From NCBI GenBank assembly GCA_964458415.1, contig CAYWIT010000003.1, positions 88,785 to 152,784 of the forward strand: a stretch of DNA of 64,000 nt, read 5' to 3'. Shown in pieces: positions 1 to 8,915 of this stretch. Positions within the stretch are counted from its first letter, which is position 1. Every line of letters starts with the position of its first letter. Source of the DNA: CAYWIT01 sp964458415. Lineage in GTDB: Bacteria; Pseudomonadota; Alphaproteobacteria; Micavibrionales; UBA2020. Made by a program: the position numbers and the translations under genes. Below the pieces are notes generated by a model. The model made no database searches, was not told the origin of the DNA, and worked only from the letters and a program-made list of their open reading frames with translations.

Positions 1-2
1 GG

Positions 3-1556
3 GGCAGTTATAATCTCGACGGTAAAAAATGGTCCGGACATCTGATCGAGCCGATCACGATGGATACGGTCAGCATGACGGATGATATCGATGAAAACCG
101 GACAATGATTTTCAATTATGTCCGGGGCTATGCGGCCCTGCGCCCCAAGAGCGAGGAAAGCTGGTATGTCGGTGATACTTATTTTCCGTCGCCGGACAGG
201 ATTGATGAAGCGATCGAGCCTGTTTTTGTTGAAGTGGAAAATCCGCAGAAAACTGTCTGGCCTATCAGCGAAGACCGCGAAGTGGCTTTTACCGAGATCG
301 GCACGATCACGGAACTGGATGCCACGGACATTATTCTGGCGTCGCAAGTAGGGCTTTTACCGGAGCCGCGGCTGGAGCTGCATGTTTTTGATCTGATGTC
401 GCGCTATAATATTCCTTTCCCGCGCTGGATCGGCGAAGTCATGCCAAAAATGCCGGGTCAGCCGGTCAAGGTGCATGATCCCGAAGATTTATTGAAGGAA
501 GTCGAGCCGACGGAATTTGAAGAAGAGAAGAAAGGGGCGGTTCATCTTCGTCCTGTCAAATCCGTTTTTGTGGAGGAGGGGCGTGTGGGCCGCGCCACGC
601 GCGGCCTTTCGGCGCAGGACATCGAGTTTGTCGTCACGGATGATGGCATCGAGAATATTGCCGTGGTTATTCCCATTTCGCGCGATTGGGACAATAATCT
701 GCTTGTCGCGCTGGAGCCCAAAATCCTGCCTGTGCCGAACCGTCTGGGGGGCGATGGTGCCATGTTGAATGCGCCAAGCTTTGTTTTACCGCGTGATATC
801 CGGACGGTTGATGACGCCAAGATTTTTATCGCTGATAAATTCAGGGTTCCGGTCGAACAGGTGGGAAAACTGGGGGAAAGTTATTTTACCCATACAGGGG
901 TTACGCCGCAGCGTGTTTATCCCTTTATTGTTTCTTCTCCGGCCGATGCGGGAACGGGGCCGAAGTGGCGCTATGCGATGGTCAAGCGGCTATGGCGGCT
1001 TTGGGGCTTTACGCGCTTCAGCGGGACTTTGCTCAAGATGCTGGCGCGCACGCAGATGATGATGGGGGACAACCATGATATGTCGCTTAGCCGCAGCCCG
1101 GTCAATCTGAAGTCCAAGGGTTTTAATCTCTCTACCGAAAAAATTGCGGTTGAAGCGAAGGATGTCAGTTATTCTGCGGTGCCCTCGCGGGTGCTTGGCC
1201 AGCGTGGCGGCGCGGCAGGGGGCGGCGGTGCGGCGCCTGTGGCACGGCCTGTCATAGCAGAGGAAATCACGGCGCCTGCGGTAACGCCGGATGTGCTGGA
1301 GCAAAATAAACTTGCACAATCCATCATCGAGGGCTTGATGATGCCCCGCGTCGGGAAGCGGTTGAGCCAGAGCTATGCGCAGGCGATGGACTGGATCAAG
1401 GGCGAAAAGGACGATATTCAGATGAAGGAAACCGCTTCGACCAGCCAGATTAAAAAAGATGCGGATGAAATCGACGCAGGCCTCAAGGCCCTGAAAGCCG
1501 ACAAGCCGGTTCTGGAGCCGCTCCCCCCCGATCCGCACCATCGCGGACGGCGGTAG
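3..1556 (+). CDS. Unrecognised protein, 5'-truncated by window edge
   Basis: The frame is open from the first bases of the window, so the ATG at 60 is probably internal and the gene starts upstream. About 518 residues are visible. I do not recognise a family. A folded-looking middle part (about residues 60-340) contains the stretch YFTHTGVTPQRVYPF, which faintly recalls Nudix-type proteins but comes without a Nudix box. It is followed by a Gly/Ala/Pro-rich linker (GGAAGGGGAAP) and a charged, probably helical C-terminus ending in a Pro/His/Arg tail. The next gene begins 7 bases after the stop, so the two are likely co-transcribed. Function unknown. Confidence 0.7.
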   Translation, partial: GSYNLDGKKWSGHLIEPITMDTVSMTDDIDENRTMIFNYVRGYAALRPKSEESWYVGDTYFPSPDRIDEAIEPVFVEVENPQKTVWPISEDREVAFTEIGTITELDATDIILASQVGLLPEPRLELHVFDLMSRYNIPFPRWIGEVMPKMPGQPVKVHDPEDLLKEVEPTEFEEEKKGAVHLRPVKSVFVEEGRVGRATRGLSAQDIEFVVTDDGIENIAVVIPISRDWDNNLLVALEPKILPVPNRLGGDGAMLNAPSFVLPRDIRTVDDAKIFIADKFRVPVEQVGKLGESYFTHTGVTPQRVYPFIVSSPADAGTGPKWRYAMVKRLWRLWGFTRFSGTLLKMLARTQMMMGDNHDMSLSRSPVNLKSKGFNLSTEKIAVEAKDVSYSAVPSRVLGQRGGAAGGGGAAPVARPVIAEEITAPAVTPDVLEQNKLAQSIIEGLMMPRVGKRLSQSYAQAMDWIKGEKDDIQMKETASTSQIKKDADEIDAGLKALKADKPVLEPLPPDPHHRGRR

Positions 1557-1562
1557 TTACAG

Positions 1563-2441
1563 ATGAATGCCGTTTTTGATCGCTCTTTGCTGCGCTTGCG
1601 TCGGGATCGCGCTGCCGCGGATATTCTTCAATATGACTTTTTGTTTCGTGAAGTCGCGGAGCGCCTTCTGGATCGCCTGACCATTGTACGGAAAGATTTT
1701 CCGGTCATTCTCGATCTGGGCGGCGGGCATGGCGTGCTGTCTGAAAAGCTGCGGCAGCGTTCCGGAACGGAATATGTTGTTACATCGGATTTATCCCCGG
1801 CCATGGTCAAGCAGTCTTCCGGCCCCGCCCTTGTTGCCGACGAGGAATACCTGCCGTTTGCAAACGGAAGTCTGGATGCCGTTATCAGCAATCTGGCGCT
1901 GCACTGGACGAACGACCTGCCGGGGGCTTTGACGCAGGTCTTCCGCGCACTGAAGCCGGACGGCCTTTTTCTGGCGGCGGTGATGGGCGGACAAAGCCTG
2001 AAAGAATTGCGCGATAGCCTGATGACGGCGGAATTGAAGGTGACGGGCGGGGTCAGCCCGCGGGTATCGCCACTGATTGACTTGCGCGATATGGGCGCTT
2101 TGCTGCAACGGGCGGGTTTCGCGCTTCCTGTTGTTGACGGGGAGATTATCACGGCGGATTATAGCCATCCTTTGAAACTGATGCATGATCTGCGGGGAAT
2201 GGCCGCCAGCAATGCCGTTTTGCAGCGGCTCCGGATACCGACGCGCCGCGCCGTGATCATGGAGGCCGCAAGGCTCTATCAGGAGAAATACGGGGATAAA
2301 GCAGGCCGTGTGCCTGCCACGTTCGAGATTATCTATGCCATAGGCTGGGTACCGCATGCAAGCCAGCAACAGCCGCTCCAGCCGGGCAGCGCCAAACTGC
2401 GTCTGGCAACGGCATTGGGGGCAAAGGAAATTAAGGCCTGA
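1563..2441 (+). CDS. SAM-dependent methyltransferase, BioC/NDUFAF5-like
   Basis: A class I methyltransferase of 292 residues. The SAM-binding motif I (ILDLGGGHG) lies near residue 50, an acidic motif II (TSDLSPAM) follows, and the post-motif region has NLALHWTNDLPG, which is typical of the BioC / mitochondrial NDUFAF5 group. The N-terminus (FDRSLLRLRRDRAA) matches the NDUFAF5-like pattern. In mitochondria NDUFAF5 modifies an arginine of a complex I subunit; in bacteria the substrate of this branch is unsettled, and BioC methylates malonyl-ACP in biotin synthesis. No biotin genes are nearby, so I favour the NDUFAF5-like assignment. It is close behind the upstream gene and overlaps ubiG tail to tail by 11 bases. 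Confidence 0.8.
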   Translation: MNAVFDRSLLRLRRDRAAADILQYDFLFREVAERLLDRLTIVRKDFPVILDLGGGHGVLSEKLRQRSGTEYVVTSDLSPAMVKQSSGPALVADEEYLPFANGSLDAVISNLALHWTNDLPGALTQVFRALKPDGLFLAAVMGGQSLKELRDSLMTAELKVTGGVSPRVSPLIDLRDMGALLQRAGFALPVVDGEIITADYSHPLKLMHDLRGMAASNAVLQRLRIPTRRAVIMEAARLYQEKYGDKAGRVPATFEIIYAIGWVPHASQQQPLQPGSAKLRLATALGAKEIKA

Positions 2442-3204
2442 TTGCGGTTAAAAAGTAATTCACGCCCATGTCTTTTTTGCTGATGGCGAAGTTTCCGGTG
2501 AGCGGATGAAAAACGAGGCCGGAGACGTCCGTTGTTGCCATTCCGTATTTTTCAAGCAACATTGCAATCTCGCCCGGCTTCATAAATTTTTTCCAGTCGT
2601 GCGTACCTGCGGGCAGCCAGCGCAGGATATGTTCGGCGGCGACAATTCCCAGCAGAAATGATTTTGGCGTGCGGTTGAGGGTGGAGAGGATGAGCATGCC
2701 CCCGGGCCGGACCAATGCGGCGCAGGATTTCAAAAACAGCTCAGGATTGGCGACGTGTTCGATAATTTCAAGAGCCAGTACGACATCGAAGGTTTCTCCC
2801 TTCGCGGCAAGGCTTTCTGCGGTCGTGTTCAGATAGCGGATTTTCAGACCCTGCTTTTCAGCGTGTTGCCCCGCAATGCGGATATTTTCTTCTCCGGCGT
2901 CAATGCCCGTCACTTGCGCTCCCAAACGGCAGAGCGGTTCCGTGATCAGGCCGCCCCCGCAGCCGATATCGGCAATGCGGAGCCCCTTGAGGTCCTGTAA
3001 CGGGCGGGCGGGGCGCTCAAAGGTTGTTGTGATCTGTCCCTTGATATAGCCAAGGCGTGCAGGGTTCATGCGATGCAGCGGCGCCATGGGCCCTGATTCA
3101 TCCCACCATTGCAATCCCAGCGCATCAAAGCGGCGAATCTCCGCAGCATTTTTTGTGCTTTCCTGTGCGGCGTCTGAAATTATTTTTTGCTTTTTTGCGA
3201 CCAT
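2431..3204 (-). CDS. ubiG: Ubiquinone biosynthesis O-methyltransferase UbiG
   Basis: UbiG performs both O-methylation steps of ubiquinone synthesis, using SAM at the inner face of the membrane. The protein shows the family opening FDALGLQWWDESGPM with LHRMNPAR, motif I IADIGCGGGLITEPL, acidic GIDAGEENI, and the C-terminal THDWKKFMKP and NYFLTAIRP. Length about 257 residues fits the family. The start is not certain: an in-frame GTG lies five codons upstream (3219), and neither site has a clear Shine-Dalgarno sequence. Transcribed alone, converging on the methyltransferase gene to its left. Confidence 0.95.
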   Translation of the reverse strand: MVAKKQKIISDAAQESTKNAAEIRRFDALGLQWWDESGPMAPLHRMNPARLGYIKGQITTTFERPARPLQDLKGLRIADIGCGGGLITEPLCRLGAQVTGIDAGEENIRIAGQHAEKQGLKIRYLNTTAESLAAKGETFDVVLALEIIEHVANPELFLKSCAALVRPGGMLILSTLNRTPKSFLLGIVAAEHILRWLPAGTHDWKKFMKPGEIAMLLEKYGMATTDVSGLVFHPLTGNFAISKKDMGVNYFLTAIRP

Positions 3205-3365
3205 TTTTGCGTTCTGCACCGTTTCTACAAGTCTGTTTTTAAATGTTTTTATACGGAAAGCAACAGCTTCTTAACAAGGGGTTAATAGCATAATTCATTT
3301 ACTTAACTTATTTTTCATAGGTGTCGCGTAATCTCTGAACTGGGGAATACAGGGGAGACGATGCG

Positions 3366-4034
3366 ATGAAATGGGGTTTTAACGGCGCTGCAGACAGGGA
3401 TAACACAACAGTTACGACAATTGATGCCCTGCGTGATCAGGTTACGAAAAGACTGGAGGCTTCCTACAAGAAGCTTGATGCCAAGGGGGTCAGTGCCAGC
3501 TTTTCCCGTTCTGCCCGTGCCGGGGGGGATGCGGTCGGCGATATGGGATTGATCGGCAGCCTGATTGCCGGATCCTTGTTCTGGGGGTCTTTCCTGCAAG
3601 GGCTGGAGGCGACCGTGGAACAGCAGATTGGCGAGACCTCTGCCTTTGACACGATGAATGATCCGTTTTTGTGCGCCGTTCTTGACGGGGCAAGCCTGGT
3701 CTGGGATGACAAGGCGAACAATAACCGCAGCCGCAAAATGAGCGGCTATCCGCAGGGCCGCCGCAAGGCTTATCAGGGTGATGCGGTGATCAACAAGAAA
3801 TTCAATCTGGTCGCAGCAAACCAGAATACGCGCCATTCCTATGATACACAGGCAGAAATCGCTTGCATGTTCGAGTTGCTGGATATTCTGGCCCGTCTGG
3901 AAGATCAGGGGGTTCAGATGATCCGGTTGCCAAACAAGAGTCCTGTTTATGACGAACTGAAATCCGTTAATAAAGGCTTGTTTCAGGCAGGCGCGGTTAT
4001 GACTTACGCAATGCCGATGCGTAAGATGGCATAA
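3366..4034 (+). CDS. Hypothetical protein, first of a three-gene operon
   Basis: A 222-residue protein that I do not recognise. It has a polar Thr/Asn-rich N-terminus, one short Gly-rich hydrophobic stretch around residues 57-80 (GDMGLIGSLIAGSLFWGSFL) that may be a single membrane segment or an amphipathic hairpin, and a basic Asn/Arg/Lys-rich middle. No signal peptide and no catalytic motif are evident. The start has a good ribosome site (AGGGGAGA about 8 bases upstream). The two following genes on the same strand are also unknown, with gaps of 70 and 19 bases, so the three are probably one transcript. Confidence 0.7.
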   Translation: MKWGFNGAADRDNTTVTTIDALRDQVTKRLEASYKKLDAKGVSASFSRSARAGGDAVGDMGLIGSLIAGSLFWGSFLQGLEATVEQQIGETSAFDTMNDPFLCAVLDGASLVWDDKANNNRSRKMSGYPQGRRKAYQGDAVINKKFNLVAANQNTRHSYDTQAEIACMFELLDILARLEDQGVQMIRLPNKSPVYDELKSVNKGLFQAGAVMTYAMPMRKMA

Positions 4035-4104
4035 ACAATAAACAGCTGATGGATTGCATCAAAATCGCTCTCATGGCATTCTCTAGTCGGGAGAGGTTTG
4101 TTAA

Positions 4105-4947
4105 ATGCATGACTTCAGCGCGACATTGGTGCGTGAAAAAATTGTTTTTACCGCAGATGGGAGTTCTCCGGAAGATGTGGAGAGCACGGTTATCCGGAGT
4201 AACCGGATATCTCTGAATCTGGACATTGGGGGAAGAGTAGAAAAAATTGCTGTGCGCGCGCAAACGATGCACACCACTCTTTATGTCGCGAGCAAGCTTG
4301 TTTACAGCTTTTTCAGAAATGGCTTTTTTACGAGCCGTGAAGCGCCTTATGATTGGGCCGCGATGTGGGAATCCGTTATTTCCGGCTATGAAAGCGAGCA
4401 AAACCCGAATGTCTGGGCTGCGGTTTATATAAACGGCAAGCCGGCATTCTCGACGACAAAGTCGCCGTTTGTCGATATTGTCGAAACCTGCGCCGTGCTG
4501 ACAGAGGATAATTATGATGCGACGATGGGGGTTGCGGAAACCTTTATGAAGAAGGCCGGAAAAGCCGTCAATGTCAATCACGCCTCTAACGTCGCGGCTG
4601 TTTTTACGGACACTGCTGACTCGATGCGTTGCGCCATCATTCACCGTGCCGATGGTCATGATACGGTTCTCAGCTACACGGCGGATGGCGGGTCGAAAGA
4701 TAACCGTATTCATCAGGCTATGAATGTGACCGGACAGCTTCTGGAAGGAATGAACCTGAGTTTTCTCGTTGACAAACTGAAAGGGCAGCTGCGGCGGGGC
4801 GAGATATTAAAAATCTCTCCGGAGGCAAGGCTGCTGCGCGCGGCGACAGCCCGGTTGACATTTTTAGATAAAGGCATAGCCTCTTTTGAAGGCGTCTACA
4901 GCGTGAAATACAGGCCGGAAAAACCGGTATTTTTTCACAGCGTATAA
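4105..4947 (+). CDS. Hypothetical protein, second of a three-gene operon
   Basis: A soluble-looking protein of 280 residues with mixed alpha/beta composition, no signal peptide, no membrane segment and no motif I can name. A strong ribosome site (GGGAGAGG) precedes the ATG. Neighbours on both sides are unknown proteins on the same strand. Codon use resembles the surrounding housekeeping genes, so recent transfer is not suggested. Function not assigned. Confidence 0.7.
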   Translation: MHDFSATLVREKIVFTADGSSPEDVESTVIRSNRISLNLDIGGRVEKIAVRAQTMHTTLYVASKLVYSFFRNGFFTSREAPYDWAAMWESVISGYESEQNPNVWAAVYINGKPAFSTTKSPFVDIVETCAVLTEDNYDATMGVAETFMKKAGKAVNVNHASNVAAVFTDTADSMRCAIIHRADGHDTVLSYTADGGSKDNRIHQAMNVTGQLLEGMNLSFLVDKLKGQLRRGEILKISPEARLLRAATARLTFLDKGIASFEGVYSVKYRPEKPVFFHSV

Positions 4948-4966
4948 AGTATATAGCGGAGGAAGC

Positions 4967-5563
4967 ATGGATCAGTCTGATCTGGAGAAATTTGTTAAAA
5001 TGATGGCGTCCGAAAATGATATTGACGCGGTCATGGGGTTGCGCGGGTTACAGGCGGCCTGTCGCGCATCGGGCGTCGGCCTGGACGCTTTGCTCTCTTT
5101 TGCCGTGCAAAATCTGGGAGCCATTAAAAAAGAGGGGATGACGTTTGATAATGTCGCCGCGACGCCGGCAAAGTCTGCTGCATCGGCCCCTGTCAGTGTT
5201 TCCGGCATGCCGCAATGCCGGATGCCAAAGCCGGGATATGTCGAGATTATTGCGCCCGGCCAAACGCAGGGGGAGCAGGTACAGTTACCGGGCGCTTCGG
5301 CAGCCGAGGCGGAAACCATTGCTTCCAATCTCAAGGATGCTCTGGTTGCGGCGATCATCAACAAGAGCCGGTTTAAACTGAAACTTCTGGATATCAAGAA
5401 TAATCGCGGTGAAATCGTCGAGACGGTGTTGCAGGCCGAATATGACCGGCAGGGAATGACCCCCTTGCGCGTGTGGGTTAATATACGCGGGGAGGTTGCT
5501 GCTCTGGCAACCGTGCTGCGCAAGACGGTTTCCAACAGTCTTCCCGATCTGGTCGCAGCCTAG
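4967..5563 (+). CDS. Hypothetical protein, third of a three-gene operon
   Basis: A 198-residue protein with a helical N-terminal part (about 1-55), an Ala/Ser/Pro linker (about 60-85) and a C-terminal domain with alternating Leu/Lys strands (FKLKLLDIKNNRGEIVETVL). No catalytic motif recognised. The ATG follows a GGAGGA ribosome site and lies 19 bases after the preceding stop, so translation is probably linked. Its last 4 bases overlap the end of the convergent O-methyltransferase gene. Confidence 0.7.
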   Translation: MDQSDLEKFVKMMASENDIDAVMGLRGLQAACRASGVGLDALLSFAVQNLGAIKKEGMTFDNVAATPAKSAASAPVSVSGMPQCRMPKPGYVEIIAPGQTQGEQVQLPGASAAEAETIASNLKDALVAAIINKSRFKLKLLDIKNNRGEIVETVLQAEYDRQGMTPLRVWVNIRGEVAALATVLRKTVSNSLPDLVAA

Positions 5564-6213
5564 AATTCCTTGATGGCGATGGTCATGCCCTCAACAGTGG
5601 GGAGCAGGACAGCGGTGTATTTTTCAGGATTAGCAAGGCGCAAATTGAATGCGCGCATCGCATCGCGTGCCGTTGGCCTGACACGGGGCGGCAATGTTTC
5701 CTGCCAGACGGCGTCAAAAAGAAATGTGTTATCCGCAATGATCAGCCCGCCCTTCCGGACATGGGTTTCCGCCCAGTCGAGGTAATGCGTGTAATGCAAT
5801 TTGTCAGCATCAATAAAAACAAGGTCAAAAGGGCCTTCTTTTTCAAGCGTCGGTAAAATCTGAAGGGCATTGCCATGGCAGAGTGTGATTTTTCCGCGCC
5901 CCGTGAGGGGGGAGAGATTTGCGCGGGCGCGTTCAAAGCGCCGGTCATCTTTTTCAATGGTCCAGAGGTGGCCGGATTCCGGCAAGACTGCTGCCATCCA
6001 GGCCGATGCATAGCCGCCGAGTGTACCGATTTCGATGATCTTCTTTGCTCCGGAGAGCCGGATCAGGAGTTGCAGGAGTTTTCCTTCTTCCGGATAAACG
6101 CTGATCTGGTCATTGGGGTCTGTCAGGCTGGCGCGGATTTGCCGCAACAGGGCGCTTTCCGGGGCGAACAGGTCGCGGATATAGTCAAGACGGTTCTGGT
6201 GCGGTGCGGGCAT
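5560..6213 (-). CDS. Class I O-methyltransferase (CCoAOMT-like)
   Basis: A 217-residue SAM-dependent O-methyltransferase of the caffeoyl-CoA/catechol type. Visible features are the upstream helix ISVYPEEGKLLQLLIRL, motif I KIIEIGTLGGYASAWMA, LWTIEKDDRRFERA for ribose binding, and the metal/substrate region DLVFIDADKLHY followed by GGLIIADN. The frame stays open 57 codons upstream, but the ATG at 6213 has a good ribosome site (AAGGAA) and gives the family's normal length. Substrate unknown. It is divergent from rlmI, with about 70 bases between the starts. Confidence 0.85.
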   Translation of the reverse strand: MPAPHQNRLDYIRDLFAPESALLRQIRASLTDPNDQISVYPEEGKLLQLLIRLSGAKKIIEIGTLGGYASAWMAAVLPESGHLWTIEKDDRRFERARANLSPLTGRGKITLCHGNALQILPTLEKEGPFDLVFIDADKLHYTHYLDWAETHVRKGGLIIADNTFLFDAVWQETLPPRVRPTARDAMRAFNLRLANPEKYTAVLLPTVEGMTIAIKEF

Positions 6214-6283
6214 GGTAAATTCCTTGCTTGCGGAACAACTGCATTGTACAAATGTATAGCAAATATACAGGAAGAGATGAAAC

Positions 6284-7480
6284 ATGTCTGACCTTTTTTC
6301 GGTACGGATTGATGAACGCGCAGCACGCCGGGTCGCGGCGGGATATCCGTGGATTTTCCGTTCAGAGGTGAAAAATGCAGACAAGGCCGCAGCGCTGGCG
6401 CCGGGAAGTGTTGTGGATTTTGTCCGCGAGAAAGGCGACTGGGCAGCGCGCGGGTTTTACAATCCGTCCGCTCCGCAGCTTGTCGGGCGCGTCCTGACGC
6501 TCAAGGCCGAGCAGAATATCGACAGGTATTTTGTCGTGCATCAGATCGAAAGCGCCTTTTGCTATCGGGAATCTCTCTTTGACAAGCCGTTTTACCGGTT
6601 GATTCATGCGGAAAGCGACGGGTTGCCGGGGCTGATTGTCGATCGTTATGGCGACATCGTTGTTTGCCAGATCAATACGGCGGGAATGGAGGTTTTGTTG
6701 CCGCATGTGCAGATGGCCTTGAACGCGACAATCTCGCCGCGGGTCATATTGCTGCGGAACGATACCCCTGCGCGGGCGCAGGAGGGGCTGGGCGAGGATG
6801 TCCGCGTTTTGCAGGGCAGCCTTGACGCGGCACCGGTGACAAGCATCGAAAACGATGTTTCTTTTCAGGTTGACGTGGAAAAGGGGCAGAAAACCGGATG
6901 GTTCTTTGATCAGCGCGATAACCGGGCGTGGGTGGCGGGCTTGTCTCGGGGCCGCAGCATGATAGATGTGTTTTGCCATACCGGCGGGTTTGGCATCACG
7001 GCCGCGAAAAAAGGTGCCTCCGCTGTGACTTTCGTCGATAGCTCCTCCGATGCGCTTGTCGCTGCGGAAAAAAATGCGGAAATCAACGGCGTAGGGAACA
7101 TCTGTCAGTATGTTGAGGGCAAGGCCTTTGACATCATGGAAAAACTGGCGCATGTCGGACAGCGCTACGAAGTGGTCAGCGTTGATCCTCCGGCCTTCAT
7201 CAAGTCCCGCAAGGATATGGGGGCCGGTCTGAAAGGCTATCAGAAACTGGCGCGGCTGGCAGCCCCGCTTGTGGAGCGGCAGGGCTATCTCTTTTTCGCC
7301 TCCTGCTCGCACCATGCCTCTCTGGAAGTCCTGACGGAAAATATTGCCGATGGCCTGTCAAAGTCCGGGCGCAGCTTTCAGATCATTAAAACAGGCGGGC
7401 CGGGGTGTGATCACCCTGTGCATCCGCGCCTGCCGGAGACAGGGTATCTTAAATCACTAACTTTCCGGTTTCTTGACTGA
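6284..7480 (+). CDS. rlmI: 23S rRNA m5C methyltransferase, RlmI family
   Basis: A 398-residue protein with an N-terminal PUA-type RNA-binding domain (about residues 1-80, including AGYPWIFRSEV), a central segment (ESDGLPGLIVDRYGD) typical of the family, and a C-terminal Rossmann methyltransferase domain: FFDQRDNR, DVFCHTGGFGI (motif I), VDPPAF (motif IV) and a late Ser/Cys segment FFASCSHH. RlmI methylates a cytosine of 23S rRNA. Length matches E. coli RlmI. It overlaps rlmJ tail to tail by 32 bases. Confidence 0.93.
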   Translation: MSDLFSVRIDERAARRVAAGYPWIFRSEVKNADKAAALAPGSVVDFVREKGDWAARGFYNPSAPQLVGRVLTLKAEQNIDRYFVVHQIESAFCYRESLFDKPFYRLIHAESDGLPGLIVDRYGDIVVCQINTAGMEVLLPHVQMALNATISPRVILLRNDTPARAQEGLGEDVRVLQGSLDAAPVTSIENDVSFQVDVEKGQKTGWFFDQRDNRAWVAGLSRGRSMIDVFCHTGGFGITAAKKGASAVTFVDSSSDALVAAEKNAEINGVGNICQYVEGKAFDIMEKLAHVGQRYEVVSVDPPAFIKSRKDMGAGLKGYQKLARLAAPLVERQGYLFFASCSHHASLEVLTENIADGLSKSGRSFQIIKTGGPGCDHPVHPRLPETGYLKSLTFRFLD

Positions 7481-8324
7481 TCTCCGCATTGTCGAGCCAG
7501 AAAACGCGGCCGGATGTTTTGGCAGGGAGCGCCTCCGAGATGTGTTTCGTCAGACCGGCAAGGATTTGTTCAGGCCATGGCGGATTGACGATGATGATAC
7601 CCGAGCCATACATGCCATGACCCCCGTCCTGAGGGGCTTCATCGTTTCTGATTTCACTGACGATGGTATCCTTGATCCCCGAACGCCGCAGGGCAATCAG
7701 CATATCCTCATGCAATCCTGAAGGGAGAAGGGGGTACCAGATCAGGAAGGCGCCTTGCGGCCATTTTTTCCAGGCCTGTGCGACGGTTTTCGGAACTTCG
7801 GCATAATCTGATTTTATTTCATACGGGGGGTCGATGATAACCAGCCCTTTGCGCACAGGCGGCGGGAGCATTTCCGCCATGCATTCGAATCCGCTTTTGT
7901 GAAACAGTTTCACGGTTTCATCATTGCCGCTGAAATTTTTCTGCAGGAGGGAGAATTCGCCCGGATGCAGTTCGGCAAAAACAAGACGGTCTTGCGGGCG
8001 TGAAAGCTCCTGCGCCAGCTTTGCGGAGCCTGGATAGCGGGTGCATCCGCCGTCAGGGTTATACTTGCGCAGGATGCGCAAGAAATCCGCAAGGAGAGAG
8101 GTCTTTTCGTCTTCTGCGGCGAGGGCGGCAATGCCGGTCATGAACTCTTGCTTTTTATGCGCTTCGCCGCTGTCAAGATCGTATAGGCCGCGACCGGCAT
8201 GGGTGTCCAGAACGAAGAGGGAGGGATTTCGTTTGGCCAGCGTCGCCAGCAGATGCGCCAGAATGCCATGTTTGTGCACGTCTGCAAAATTTCCGGCGTG
8301 GTAGATGTGTTGGTAACTCAGCAT
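7449..8324 (-). CDS. rlmJ: 23S rRNA (adenine-N6)-methyltransferase RlmJ
   Basis: RlmJ makes m6A2030 in E. coli 23S rRNA. The protein opens with the family signature LSYQHIYHAGNFADVHKH and has DTHAGRGLYDL (SAM motif I), FAELHPGEF, and the catalytic GLVIIDPPYEIKSDY (DPPY, as expected for an N6-adenine enzyme). At 291 residues it is of normal length. Together with rlmI it makes a convergent pair of 23S rRNA modification genes with overlapping 3' ends. Confidence 0.95.
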   Translation of the reverse strand: MLSYQHIYHAGNFADVHKHGILAHLLATLAKRNPSLFVLDTHAGRGLYDLDSGEAHKKQEFMTGIAALAAEDEKTSLLADFLRILRKYNPDGGCTRYPGSAKLAQELSRPQDRLVFAELHPGEFSLLQKNFSGNDETVKLFHKSGFECMAEMLPPPVRKGLVIIDPPYEIKSDYAEVPKTVAQAWKKWPQGAFLIWYPLLPSGLHEDMLIALRRSGIKDTIVSEIRNDEAPQDGGHGMYGSGIIIVNPPWPEQILAGLTKHISEALPAKTSGRVFWLDNAEISQETGKLVI

Positions 8325-8353
8325 TTATTTTCCAATTCTATTGCTCTGAAAAG

Positions 8354-8386
8354 AAAAGGCCCCTGAGATTTCTCAAGGGCCCCTTT
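8354..8386 (-). terminator. Rho-independent terminator of the cold-shock gene
   Basis: Read on the minus strand, a GC-rich hairpin (AAGGGGCCCTTGAGA pairing with TCTCAGGGGCCTT, with a small bulge) is followed by a T-rich tract. It lies 18 bases beyond the stop codon of the cold-shock gene. Confidence 0.8.
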
Positions 8387-8403
8387 AGTCAATTCAGGAT
8401 ATT

Positions 8404-8610
8404 TTACGCAGCCTGGAGATCGACGGCGGTCATACGGCCCTGACGGTCAGGCGCCAGCTCATAGGTGACTTTCTGACCTTCGTTCAAACCATTCATGCCT
8501 GATTTCTCGACAGCCGAGATGTGAACGAAAATATCGCTTCCACCACCATCGGGAACGATGAAACCAAAGCCTTTTTTATTATTGAACCATTTGACGGTAC
8601 CACTTGGCAT
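8404..8610 (-). CDS. Cold-shock domain protein
   Basis: A 68-residue single-domain CSD protein that binds single-stranded RNA and DNA. RNP1 (KGFGFI) and RNP2 (IFVHI) are intact, and the opening SGTVKWFNNKKG is canonical. The ATG at 8610 is preceded by AAGGAGT with good spacing, so the in-frame extension upstream is untranslated leader. A hairpin terminator follows. The leader of roughly 115 bases is long, as for many cold-shock genes, which suggests post-transcriptional control. Confidence 0.95.
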   Translation of the reverse strand: MPSGTVKWFNNKKGFGFIVPDGGGSDIFVHISAVEKSGMNGLNEGQKVTYELAPDRQGRMTAVDLQAA

Positions 8611-8915
8611 ACCAGTTACTCCTTGCAGTTTAGTAAAGTTAAAGTTTGACAGTCGCGAGACTGCCAGAGTGAAAGACGGGAGCATTCCAAGCCGCGTTTA
8701 GAAACGTGTTATCGAACTTATCCAGCCTTCTATAAATAGGATTAGCTGATTTCTTTTCCAATCGCAATCCATAGGTGGCAAATAAAAATAGCCTTTAAAA
8801 ACAAATTGATAGCGGGTGAAAAAGGAAAAAAGAAAGCAGTTTTTGCTTGAAAGGTTGGCTTTTTCAGATGGGTTTGCAGGAAAATCGGGGTTTCTTCTTA
8901 TCCACAGGCTGGAGA
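8611..8915. other. Intergenic stretch with cold-shock leader
   Basis: There is no gene in these 305 bases. The part next to the cold-shock gene is its probable leader and contains a small perfect hairpin, CAGTC-GCGA-GACTG, at 8650-8663. A candidate promoter lies at 8733-8761. The remainder, toward dgkA, is AT-rich and I see nothing further in it. Confidence 0.6.
8733..8761 (-). promoter_or_regulatory. Candidate sigma-70 promoter for the cold-shock gene
   Basis: On the minus strand TTGGAA is followed after 17 bases by TATTTA. It would give a transcript with a leader of about 115 bases. Found by eye; no experimental support. Confidence 0.45.
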
